From: Bacteroidaceae bacterium
Lineage (GTDB): Bacteria; Bacteroidota; Bacteroidia; Bacteroidales; Bacteroidaceae
Reading direction: 5' to 3'
DNA: 64,000 nucleotides
Assembly: GCA_017483665.1 (NCBI GenBank)
Contig: JAFUVM010000036.1
Span: 1 to 64,000 of the forward strand
The notes beneath the pieces were generated by a model. It worked only from the letters and a program-made list of their open reading frames with translations, was not told where the DNA came from and did no database searches. Below are positions 1-7,126 of this stretch, piece by piece; the first letter of the stretch is position 1; each line of letters begins with the position of its first letter. Made by a program: the position numbers and the translations under genes.

Positions 1-2199
1 AATGCTGACGGCGGCTGCGGCAGCCAATATAATAAGGTAGCGGCGCGAGAGGAGCAGGGCGATGTCGCGGAACGTGGCGCCGTTGACCTTGCGAAGCGCT
101 ATCTCGCGGTAGCGGCGGCGCACGTCGAACATCATCAGGCCAAGCACGCCGAGGCACGTCACGGCAATCGCCAGCAGCGAGAAGGTGAAGAAGACTCGGG
201 CAATGCGCTGGTCCTCCTTGTAGAGTTCCTTACGTTCATCCTCTACCCATTTGTACTTCAGGTCGCTGGTGCCATAGAGCTCTTTCTGCAGATCCTTCAG
301 GTCGCGGATGATGTCGTCCTCGTGACCTTTGGCAATTTCAAGCAGATATGGTCTTCCCTCCATCTGGTCGGCATCAAATATATCATACTGATTCCTCCAA
401 TTCTCGAACATCAGCAACATTGGACGTATAGGCTCCGACTGTCGGCCTGGATTAAAATCCTTCACCACACCCACGATGCGGTAGGGTGGGTTGCCGCTGC
501 AGTCTTTGTCACCACTATACCAAAAGCGTTCTTTAAACTGCACAAGGTCGGTATCCCAGTTCTTGATGCCCAGTGCCTTGATGGCCGATTCATTAGCCAC
601 ACAGGCATAGTCTTCCAATGATAAACTGTCGCTGGGCAGAACGCCTTCAATCAGTTGCAGGCCAAACATCCGGGCAGCATCACCCGAGGTGTACATAACA
701 TCAATGGAACTTCCGTCTGCGAGGGTAAAATCCATATTTCCCCCAATGAAATAATCATATCCAGTAACACCTAAAAGGTAAGGACAAGCTCCCAGTTTTT
801 GTTTCACTACCTGTGTCTGGCTCTGCCTTTTTTTTATCATGGCATCAAATTCCTCTGATGACCACATACCATGGTTGGATGGAGGATAGATGGTGGCAGT
901 CAGCAGTCCCTTGGTGCGGAAACCAGGGTCGGTAGTCATCATCACATGCAGCTGACGCATGAAGTAGAGACTGACGTTCAGCAAGGCGAGGGAGATGAAG
1001 AACTGGAAGCCTACCCCCAACCCCTCCCGAAGGGAAGGACGTTTCCTTGGGATTAGGCTTGATATGAGTGGTAATCCGAAGACAATAAACAATGTGAGCC
1101 CAACATCGAACCGCCACTGCCCTATTACCTCTATATTATAATAGGCAGCCAACAGCGGTTCGCCCAGTTCGACGACCGTCCAGACACCGACCATCGTGAA
1201 GACAGCGAGCAGGAATGTCTCGGCATAGAGCTGGCAGAAGATGTCCCAACGTGAGGCACCGAAGATGCGGCGCACCTCCAGTTCGTGCCGACGATGCCTG
1301 CGCATGACAGCGAAAAGATTCACAAAGTTGAACTGACCCACGAACAGCAACAGCACAGCAACGAAGCACAATATCCACAAGTGCCCGCTGGAGGCGACGG
1401 GAACAAGACACCCAAATTCAGTCCAATATTTTCCACCACATTTCTGTACCTCCTGTGTGTAAGGTTGGAGACCATAGCGCATAGCTTTACCACTATACAC
1501 CGCCAGATGTTGCCAAGGCTGCCGCTCGTTGTACGCCTTCATGTCAGCGCCCTCGCGCATACGTACAATTCCAAATCCTCGGCTGTTTCCCGGGGCATAG
1601 AAATCTTCGCTGGCATAGTTAGCTATATCAAAGCGGATGCTCGATTTGGTGGCAGGCTGACGGAAGATACCCATAACGGTGTTCACCTCGTTGTCTCCCA
1701 CGGTAATGGTCTTGCCCACAGCACTCTCGCCAGGGAACAACTGTGCGGCCAGTTCCTCGCTCAGGATGCACTGCCCGTTTGCTCGCAGCACCAATGTTCC
1801 TTCAATGGCTTCCAGCGGATAGACCTGCGTGAAGTTGGAATCTACGCTGACGGCCTGAGAATAGAACATCTCTCCATTCTCTGGTATGATGCGGAACATG
1901 GCACGAATATTCACATCCGACCAGCATTCTATGTCGCTCTGGTCCTTTACAGGCGAGACAAATTGTTTCTCATGATTGGGGTCGAAGGTTGGTGCTGCAA
2001 TCCATTCATTACCCCATTTTTCACTTTGCACGCAGCAGACGTAGGTGCGGTCCAAGTCCGGCATCCAATGGTCGATGGTCCACTCCTGATAAAGGTAGCG
2101 GCTGATGATGATAGTTCCGCTGAGGGAGATGATAAGGCCCAGGAGCGAAAGGGCAGTGTAGCCCTTCATGCGGGAGATGATTCGGAATGCTTGTTTCAT
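1..2199 (-). CDS. FtsX/MacB-type ABC transporter permease (3' end cut by window edge)
   Basis: The frame is open from the ATG at 2199 to the window edge, 733 codons without a stop, so the C-terminus lies outside. The N-terminus (MKQAFRIISRMKGYTALSL, then a hydrophobic segment) and the last visible part (RRYREIALRKVNGATFRDI followed by a membrane segment) are typical of the large Bacteroidales FtsX-domain permeases, which have two FtsX blocks and periplasmic MacB-like domains and export substrates or act in envelope stress with an ATPase partner. The internal FtsX block around 1136-1411 reads RRHRRELEVRRIFGASRWD. A GC-rich hairpin at about 1018-1045 is translated in frame as PSLREGLGVG. The gene probably belongs functionally with the TolC/HlyD and two-component genes further right. 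The substrate is unknown. Confidence 0.85.
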   Translation of the reverse strand, partial: MKQAFRIISRMKGYTALSLLGLIISLSGTIIISRYLYQEWTIDHWMPDLDRTYVCCVQSEKWGNEWIAAPTFDPNHEKQFVSPVKDQSDIECWSDVNIRAMFRIIPENGEMFYSQAVSVDSNFTQVYPLEAIEGTLVLRANGQCILSEELAAQLFPGESAVGKTITVGDNEVNTVMGIFRQPATKSSIRFDIANYASEDFYAPGNSRGFGIVRMREGADMKAYNERQPWQHLAVYSGKAMRYGLQPYTQEVQKCGGKYWTEFGCLVPVASSGHLWILCFVAVLLLFVGQFNFVNLFAVMRRHRRHELEVRRIFGASRWDIFCQLYAETFLLAVFTMVGVWTVVELGEPLLAAYYNIEVIGQWRFDVGLTLFIVFGLPLISSLIPRKRPSLREGLGVGFQFFISLALLNVSLYFMRQLHVMMTTDPGFRTKGLLTATIYPPSNHGMWSSEEFDAMIKKRQSQTQVVKQKLGACPYLLGVTGYDYFIGGNMDFTLADGSSIDVMYTSGDAARMFGLQLIEGVLPSDSLSLEDYACVANESAIKALGIKNWDTDLVQFKERFWYSGDKDCSGNPPYRIVGVVKDFNPGRQSEPIRPMLLMFENWRNQYDIFDADQMEGRPYLLEIAKGHEDDIIRDLKDLQKELYGTSDLKYKWVEDERKELYKEDQRIARVFFTFSLLAIAVTCLGVLGLMMFDVRRRYREIALRKVNGATFRDIALLLSRRYLIILAAAAAVSI

Positions 2200-2205
2200 T
2201 TTTAT

Positions 2206-2345
2206 AGTTGACGAGTTGACAAGTTGACGAGTTGACAAGTTGACGAGTTGACGAGTTGGTTGTGAGTTGACGAGTTGGTTGTGAGTTGACGAGTTGACAA
2301 GTTGACGAGTTGACAAGTTGACGAGTTGACGAGTTGACAGGTTGA
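2206..2345. repeat. Tandem array of 8-bp AGTTGAC(A/G) units
   Basis: About 140 bp made almost wholly of AGTTGACG and AGTTGACA octamers, interrupted twice by a GGTTGTG variant. It starts 7 bp upstream of the permease start codon, so it forms that gene's 5' leader. The same repeat flanks the four-helix-bundle gene at 26.6-27.2 kb. Confidence 0.9.
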
Positions 2346-2366
2346 TTCTTCTGCGGGGTGTCCAAA

Positions 2367-2476
2367 AACACAGCGTGCCGTGATGGGCAACACAGCGTGC
2401 CGTGATGGGCAACACAGCGTGCCGTGATGGGCAACACAGCGTGCTGTGTTTGGCAACGCGACGTGCCGTGTTTCAT
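2367..2476. repeat. Tandem array of 22-bp units, family A (GCGTGCCGTG core)
   Basis: Five consecutive 22-bp units start at 2367, 2389, 2411, 2433 and 2455. The first three are identical or nearly so, with a core of ACACAGCGTGCCGTGATG. Related units occur inside mnmG (23277-23364) and a glycosyltransferase gene (59211-59276). The rest of the gap to the AbiEii stop (2477-2598) shows nothing recognisable. Confidence 0.9.
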
Positions 2477-2598
2477 CTTTCTATACTTCAAGAACCGTGC
2501 CAAACCGTGAAAGCACAGGTTTTCTGTGAGTTGCAAATCTCCGTGCCTTGGCGGCGCTGTGCGCTTCCGCTCACAACCGTGCGGAAATGCACAAGGCT

Positions 2599-3423
2599 TT
2601 ATAGGAACACTATCTTGTCGGCCAGCATCAGGAAGTAGTCGTTAGACCAGATGTCGAGTTCGCGGAGGTCTGCACGGAGGAATCGTAGGACATCTTCTTT
2701 CACCAAACTGATATCAGTGTTGGCCAGTCGTTCCCTTAATGCTTGCATGAAGCTGTCTCTGGTAAGTTCTATCCCATTGAACTCTTTGATACGTTGTTGC
2801 AGATGTGCAAAATCCAAAGGAATCTTGTTAGCGACATACCACTCGAAGTCGTACCAGTCGCGCCCCTTGACCCGTGTCTTCCAAATGCGGAAAGCCAGGG
2901 CGTGCATCTTTCCTGCATACAAGTCGGGCAGGGTTACACATCGCACCATGAAGGAAAAGGGCTTGTGCAACACCTTCTGTTCTGTGTCGAAGCCCAATGG
3001 TGGGTTGGTGTCTAACTCAATCTTTACCTTGATTGTCTTTTCTGTCTGGAAAGCAATGTCAAACACATCTGTGTTATCCTTGAGGAAAGCAGACTCCACC
3101 TTGCCGAATGTCTTCTTGTCTTTTTTAGTGATGCTGATTTCTCTGCCTGTCAGCTTAAATGCTTCGATAATATGGGGGAAATAGTCTTCAAGATGTATGT
3201 TCGGGTTCTTTTCCGTCTGTGTGAAGTCCATGTCTTCAGAAAACCTTCTTACGCCGTGGAACAGCCGCAGACAGGTTCCTCCATAGAATGCAGCATGCTC
3301 AAAGAAACCACCCTGCCAAAGTCCTGCCAAAGCAATCTGTTGCATCACCTCGTGCTTGGCATTTACTCTCTCGTTGGGTGTCTTAGGATGCAGTTCCTCT
3401 ACCATTTCGTCGAATATCGTCAT
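2599..3423 (-). CDS. AbiEii/AbiGii-type nucleotidyltransferase toxin
   Basis: 274 aa. It carries the nucleotidyltransferase signature YGGTCLRLFHGVRRFSEDMDF, in which GGT and the SEDMD acidic residues are the nucleotide/Mg site of the AbiEii (PF08843) fold. The downstream block KGRDWYDFEWY is also typical. AbiEii toxins block growth and can abort phage infection when the cognate AbiEi antitoxin is lost. The start overlaps the stop of the upstream antitoxin gene by 4 bp, as expected for a translationally coupled pair. GC content looks lower than in the flanking efflux genes, which suggests acquisition. The precise substrate of the enzyme is not deducible. Confidence 0.88.
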   Translation of the reverse strand: MTIFDEMVEELHPKTPNERVNAKHEVMQQIALAGLWQGGFFEHAAFYGGTCLRLFHGVRRFSEDMDFTQTEKNPNIHLEDYFPHIIEAFKLTGREISITKKDKKTFGKVESAFLKDNTDVFDIAFQTEKTIKVKIELDTNPPLGFDTEQKVLHKPFSFMVRCVTLPDLYAGKMHALAFRIWKTRVKGRDWYDFEWYVANKIPLDFAHLQQRIKEFNGIELTRDSFMQALRERLANTDISLVKEDVLRFLRADLRELDIWSNDYFLMLADKIVFL

Positions 3424-4061
3424 CTTTCTATAAGTTTTAACAAGTTAGACAGAATGTTCTTCTTCCCTCCTGTTTCCATGCAGCGGCGTATGATGTCGCG
3501 GTTCATGGCGCGCAGGTCGTCAATGTCAATGCGCATGTCCTCCTCGAAGAATACTTCCAGTCGGGCTACCGATTGGTCTGGTACGTATCGCTCCTGCATC
3601 AGCATGTCGCACAATGCTTTTTCCGGTGTGGCAATCAGATAGGTTACACCCTCTTCCTTGCGCCAACTGATGCCGATGGGGAAATAATCCTTTGAGACAC
3701 CGCGATAGGAAAAGCGTGCCAGCGAATTATCAAAGTATCGCGTATGGCGAGTGGTCACTGAGGTAAGCATTAGCACCTGTTCGGGAATCAGTCCATAGTA
3801 CCGAAGGGCATAATGGAGCGATACATACGAAGGTCCGTAGAGGTGGTTGGCTATCAGTTCGAGGGAAAGCATCTTACCGCTCACCTGCGGTGACACGACA
3901 TACATGCCGCGTTTCAACTTCACAAGCATTCCGGCCTTTTCCAGTGCCTGCACTTTCTTTTCGGGCGAAAGATACTCATGGAATATACTCTTGAGCACTC
4001 CCATTGTGACGGGAATGTTTCCCAGTTGCTTCAGTGCATTCAGTTCTTCTAATTGTGTCAT
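3420..4061 (-). CDS. AbiEi-type antitoxin / transcriptional regulator
   Basis: 213 aa from the chosen ATG at 4061; an ATG three codons earlier (4070) would sit only a few bases from the likely transcription start. The N-terminal 60 residues look like a winged helix (LEKAGMLVKLKRGMYVV is the wing region) and the rest matches the AbiEi family C-terminal part (ELIANHLYGPSYVSLHYAL, then TPEKALCDML). The family neutralises AbiEii and represses its own promoter. It is the first gene of the pair and overlaps abiEii by 4 bp. Function rests on family resemblance and the operon pairing. Confidence 0.85.
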   Translation of the reverse strand: MTQLEELNALKQLGNIPVTMGVLKSIFHEYLSPEKKVQALEKAGMLVKLKRGMYVVSPQVSGKMLSLELIANHLYGPSYVSLHYALRYYGLIPEQVLMLTSVTTRHTRYFDNSLARFSYRGVSKDYFPIGISWRKEEGVTYLIATPEKALCDMLMQERYVPDQSVARLEVFFEEDMRIDIDDLRAMNRDIIRRCMETGGKKNILSNLLKLIER

Positions 4062-4080
4062 GAACCACACATTTTGGTTG

Positions 4081-4088
4081 CAAAGATA
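4081..4088 (-). promoter_or_regulatory. Probable -7 box of the AbiE pair
   Basis: On the minus strand this reads TATCTTTG, a match to the Bacteroidetes TAnnTTTG -7 element, 20 bp before the chosen AbiEi start. No convincing -33 TTTG was seen. Confidence 0.5.
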
Positions 4089-4390
4089 TAAATAATCGTA
4101 CAGAAACGGAAATAAATCTTCTTTTTCTGTGCAGGATTTAATAGTTTTGCTCTTTGGGGAGATGGGAATCAGGCTTTAGGGAGTGAGATGGTGAAGGTGG
4201 TGCCGCGGCCTTCTTCGCTGTCGATGGAGATGGTGCCGCCGTGCCCCAAGATGATTTGTCGGCAGAGGGCGAGGCCGATGCCAGTGCCGGCCTGTTTCGT
4301 GGTGAAGAAGGGGATGAAGGCCTGCGCGAGGACGTCGGGCGACATGCCGCAGCCGTTGTCGCGAACCAGAAGAGTAACCCCCGACCCCAC

Positions 4391-4484
4391 AGCCCCCTCC
4401 CCGCTTCCCCTTTGGGGGAGTGCTTTGAAGCGGCGAGCCAGCGGGATTGTGGCACTCCCCCAAAGGGGGAGCGGGGAGGGGGCT
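4391..4484. repeat. 94-bp palindromic element inside the kinase gene
   Basis: Two 33-bp arms, 4391-4423 and 4452-4484, are reverse complements except for one base and enclose a 28-bp loop. The arm begins AGCCCCCTCCCCGC and contains a smaller CCCC-TTT-GGGG hairpin. It is read in frame by the kinase as about 32 extra residues between the N-box and the first G-box. Confidence 0.9.
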
Positions 4485-5025
4485 GTAAGCTCTACCTCCG
4501 TGGCGCCGCTCTCGTAGGCATTCTTGATGAGGTTGATGAGCACCTGCTCCAGCTGGGAGCGGTCGGCAAACAAGAGAGCAGACCCCCCGTCCCCTTTTAG
4601 GGGGAGAGAAACGGCCAGCTTGGGGAAGAGAGCTTTTATGTGGGCGAAGAGTTCAGCGATGGGGAACTGCGTCCGCTCGGGCTGCTTGATGCGCGTCAGC
4701 TGGCGATAACTTTCCACGAAGTCGAGCAGGGCGTGGCAGCGGCGGTTGATGACGGCAAAGGCTTCGTTTTCGTTGGTTAAGGTCTCGCTGATGGAGATGA
4801 TGGGCGTCAGGGAGTTCATGATCTCGTGGGTCAGCACGCGGATGAGCTGCCAGCAGGCCTCCATCTCCTGCCGCTGCATCAGCATCGACACGTCCTTCAG
4901 CGCCACGATGAGCCGCCGCTACCCGTCGATGCGCAGCATGACGGTGGAGAGGGCACAGCCGTCCACCACCTCCTTGTGCTCGGCGATGGCCGAGAGGATA
5001 TGGGGAGGCAAAAGCCCCCTCCCGA

Positions 5026-5043
5026 CCTCCCCCGAGGGGGAGG
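5026..5043. repeat. GC-rich hairpin in the PAS region of the kinase gene
   Basis: CCTCCCCC-GA-GGGGGAGG, a perfect 8-bp stem, is translated in frame as part of the segment SSPSGEVGRGLLPP. A third, smaller copy (CCCCT-TTT-AGGGG) lies at 4591-4603 in the same gene. Confidence 0.8.
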
Positions 5044-5394
5044 AGTATTGTGTCGCTGCATGGTTCATCCAGTCGATGCGTCCGTCCGTGGAGCAGACGA
5101 AGAGGGCGGTATCGACGTTCTCGGTGAGTTGCCGCAGGTACTGCAGTTGCCGCTCTGCCTCAACCAGTCGCGTGTGCAACTTCTCGTTCTCCTTCTCCGT
5201 CTCGCGGTAGGCGTAGAGCAGGCGTCCGATGCGCCCGTAGAGCGAGAGGCAAAGCCACAGCAGCGCCACGCCCAGGGCGACCGACGGCCAAAGCAGTCCC
5301 GCACGGATGCTGAGGGCCAGACAGGTCATCAGGCCGATAAGCCCTATTATATATAGTATGTATGTCTTCATTTCATCTAACTCGGATGTCTTTT

Positions 5395-5547
5395 AACCAC
5401 GGATTAAACGGATTGAACGGATTCTTTCAGCAGATGAATTGTCTTCGGATTAAACAGATTCCTGAGCCTTGAAAGGCTCATATAATCCGTGAAATATATA
5501 ATTCCGTTCTTTGGGGGAAATCCGTTCAATCCGTTCAATCCGTGGTT
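5395..5547. repeat. Intergenic element bounded by 29-bp inverted repeats
   Basis: The left end (5395-5423) and right end (5519-5547) are reverse complements with one mismatch. Each arm is built of a 9-bp period, CGGATT plus three bases, and ends in AACCACGG/CCGTGGTT. Inside is a short GAGCC/GGCTC hairpin. It separates the regulator and kinase genes, which are otherwise a natural operon. The same CCGTGGTT-ended sequence recurs near 15978, 41110-41215 and 49560. Confidence 0.85.
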
Positions 5548-5564
5548 TTATATAATCCCTGTCT

Positions 5565-6932
5565 TCATTTGCTCAGTTTCCTATAGAGTGCGAAGCGTGT
5601 GATGCCGAGCAGTTCGGCAGCATGCGTGACGTTGCCGCCCGCTATCTTCATGGCGCGTTCGATGGCTTCCTGCTCCAGGCGTTCCAGGTTCAGCGTCTGC
5701 ATCTGCTGGGTGCGGCGCGAGGGTTCCTGCAGCACGAAGTCCTGTGCGCAGAGCGTCGTGCCCTTGCAGAGCAGCGCGGCACGTTCGGCGGCATGCATCA
5801 GCTCGCGCACGTTGCCGGGCCACGTGTGGCGTAGCAGGCGCTGGCGTGCGTCGCGGTTCAGCGTCATCTTCGGCTTGCCGTACTTATGGGCGTAGAGAGC
5901 CAGGAAGTGCTCCGCGAGCAGGATGATGTCCTCGCCGCGTTCGCGCAAGGGCGGGATGGTGAGCTCGATGGTGTTGATGCGGTAGAGCAGGTCCTGGCGG
6001 AAGCGGCCTTCGGCCACCTCACCGCGTATGTCGGCGTTCGTGGCACAGATGAGCCGCACGTCGATGGGCGTCACCTGTGTGCTGCCGAGGCGCGAGATCT
6101 CTCGTCGCTCCAGTGCTGCCAGCAGCTTTGCCTGCAGGGGAAGGGTCAGGTTGCCAATCTCGTCGAGGAAGAGCGTGCCGCCGCTGGCAGCCTCCATGCG
6201 TCCGGCTTTCGGCTTGCGGGCATCGGTGAAGGCGCCCTTCTCGTAGCCGAAGAGCTCGCTCTCGAAGAGCTGTTCCGGCACGCTGCCGAGGTCGATGCTG
6301 ACGAAGGGCTTGGCGGAGCGGCCGGAGAGGGCGCAGAGCTGACGGGCAATGACGTCCTTGCCCGTGCCGTTCTCGCCGAGGATGAGCACGTTGGCATCTG
6401 TCGGAGCCACCTGAGCCACGGTCTGCAGCACGCGCCGCATGACGGGGCTCTCGCCGATGATGGTCGGGGCGGCGGTCGCTCCGAAAGGCGATGCCGTCAC
6501 CTCCATGCGTTGCTCCAGGAGGCGGCTCCTGTGCCGTTCCTGGCTGAGCTTGATGCCTGCCGAGAGCGTAGCCAGCAGCTTGGCGTTGTCCCAAGGCTTC
6601 GTGACGAAGTCCGTGGCGCCGCTCTTCAGGGCACGCACCGCTTTGTCGGCATCGGCGTAGGCCGTCATGAGTATGACCACGGCCTGCGGGTCGCGGTGCA
6701 GGATGTGTTCCAGCCATTCGAAGCCCTCTTCGCCGCTGATGGTGTCGCGCTTGAAGTTCATGTCGAGCAGCACGACGTCGGGCTCCTTCATGTCGAGGAA
6801 CTTGTCGATCTGCTCGGGGCGCGTCGTGACGCGTATGTCTTCCACATGCGGCTTGAGCAACAGGTTCAGCGCAAAGAGGATGTCTTCATTGTCGTCGATG
6901 ACGAGCACCTTTCCTTTTCTTTCGTTTTTCAT
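5565..6932 (-). CDS. NtrC-family sigma-54-dependent response regulator
   Basis: 455 aa with three domains. Receiver domain, residues 1-125: acidic pair at DDNED, phospho-acceptor Asp57 in VLLDMNF, Lys in TKPW. AAA+ sigma-54 interaction domain, about 155-395: Walker A GENGTGKD at 186-193 and Walker B LFLDEIG near 255. The sigma-54 contact loop reads GAFTDA (233-238) rather than the canonical GAFTGA. Fis-type helix-turn-helix at the C-terminus: NVTHAAELLGITRFALYRKL. When phosphorylated it should drive open-complex formation by RpoN. It is divergent from the TolC/HlyD genes, which have a sigma-54 promoter and two palindromes suited to be its binding sites. The kinase gene follows on the same strand but is broken by a stop codon. 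Confidence 0.93.
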   Translation of the reverse strand: MKNERKGKVLVIDDNEDILFALNLLLKPHVEDIRVTTRPEQIDKFLDMKEPDVVLLDMNFKRDTISGEEGFEWLEHILHRDPQAVVILMTAYADADKAVRALKSGATDFVTKPWDNAKLLATLSAGIKLSQERHRSRLLEQRMEVTASPFGATAAPTIIGESPVMRRVLQTVAQVAPTDANVLILGENGTGKDVIARQLCALSGRSAKPFVSIDLGSVPEQLFESELFGYEKGAFTDARKPKAGRMEAASGGTLFLDEIGNLTLPLQAKLLAALERREISRLGSTQVTPIDVRLICATNADIRGEVAEGRFRQDLLYRINTIELTIPPLRERGEDIILLAEHFLALYAHKYGKPKMTLNRDARQRLLRHTWPGNVRELMHAAERAALLCKGTTLCAQDFVLQEPSRRTQQMQTLNLERLEQEAIERAMKIAGGNVTHAAELLGITRFALYRKLSK

Positions 6933-7008
6933 TTCTCTGCAAAGTTACGCCTTTTCTTTCACACTCCCCTACCCTACGTCCCATTTTCTTCGCGGCGCAC
7001 GCATTTTT

Positions 7009-7042
7009 GTGCGCTATCGCACACATCTGTGCGGAGGCGCAC
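7009..7042 (+). promoter_or_regulatory. Two palindromic upstream activator sites
   Basis: GTGCG-CTAT-CGCAC at 7009-7022 and GTGCG-GAGG-CGCAC at 7029-7042 share identical arms and spacer length, with centres 20 bp apart. They lie about 60-90 bp upstream of the sigma-54 -24 box, where an NtrC-type activator would bind as tandem dimers. A third half-related GCGCAC/GTGCGC pair starts near 6995. Confidence 0.75.
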
Positions 7043-7099
7043 GGGCTGGGGAGCACGCGGCAGGAACGTTTCATCCGTATTATCAGCGAGATATGTGTT

Positions 7100-7114
7100 T
7101 GGCACGCATCTTGT
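7100..7114 (+). promoter_or_regulatory. Sigma-54 (RpoN) promoter of the tolC-hlyD operon
   Basis: TGGCACG-CATC-TTGT fits the -24/-12 consensus TGGCACG-N4-TTGC at all but the last base. The predicted transcription start, about 12 bp downstream, falls at or within a few bases of the TolC ATG (7127), so the message would be nearly leaderless unless a later start is used. Confidence 0.75.
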
Positions 7115-7126
7115 CGTAACGAAGGT

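Larger units (their letters stand above)
4169..5371 (-). pseudogene. NtrB/PAS-type sensor histidine kinase interrupted by an in-frame amber codon
   Basis: One continuous reading frame of 401 codons has a TAG at 4921-4919. Before it are 150 codons: two membrane segments at the N-terminus, a coiled linker and a PAS-like domain (TENVDTALFVCSTDGRIDW). After it are about 250 codons: H-box LIRVLTHEIMNSLTPI, N-box LINLIKNAYESGA, and G boxes VRDNGCGM and GTGIGLALCRQI. The sequence on both sides of the TAG (MLRIDG / RRLIVALKDV) reads as one protein, so a single CAG-to-TAG change would explain it. A GTG at 4906 could start a separate soluble kinase half. Three GC-rich hairpin insertions lie in the frame (near 5026, 4591 and 4391-4484). 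The kinase is the expected partner of the NtrC-type regulator upstream (5565-6932). Confidence 0.8.
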
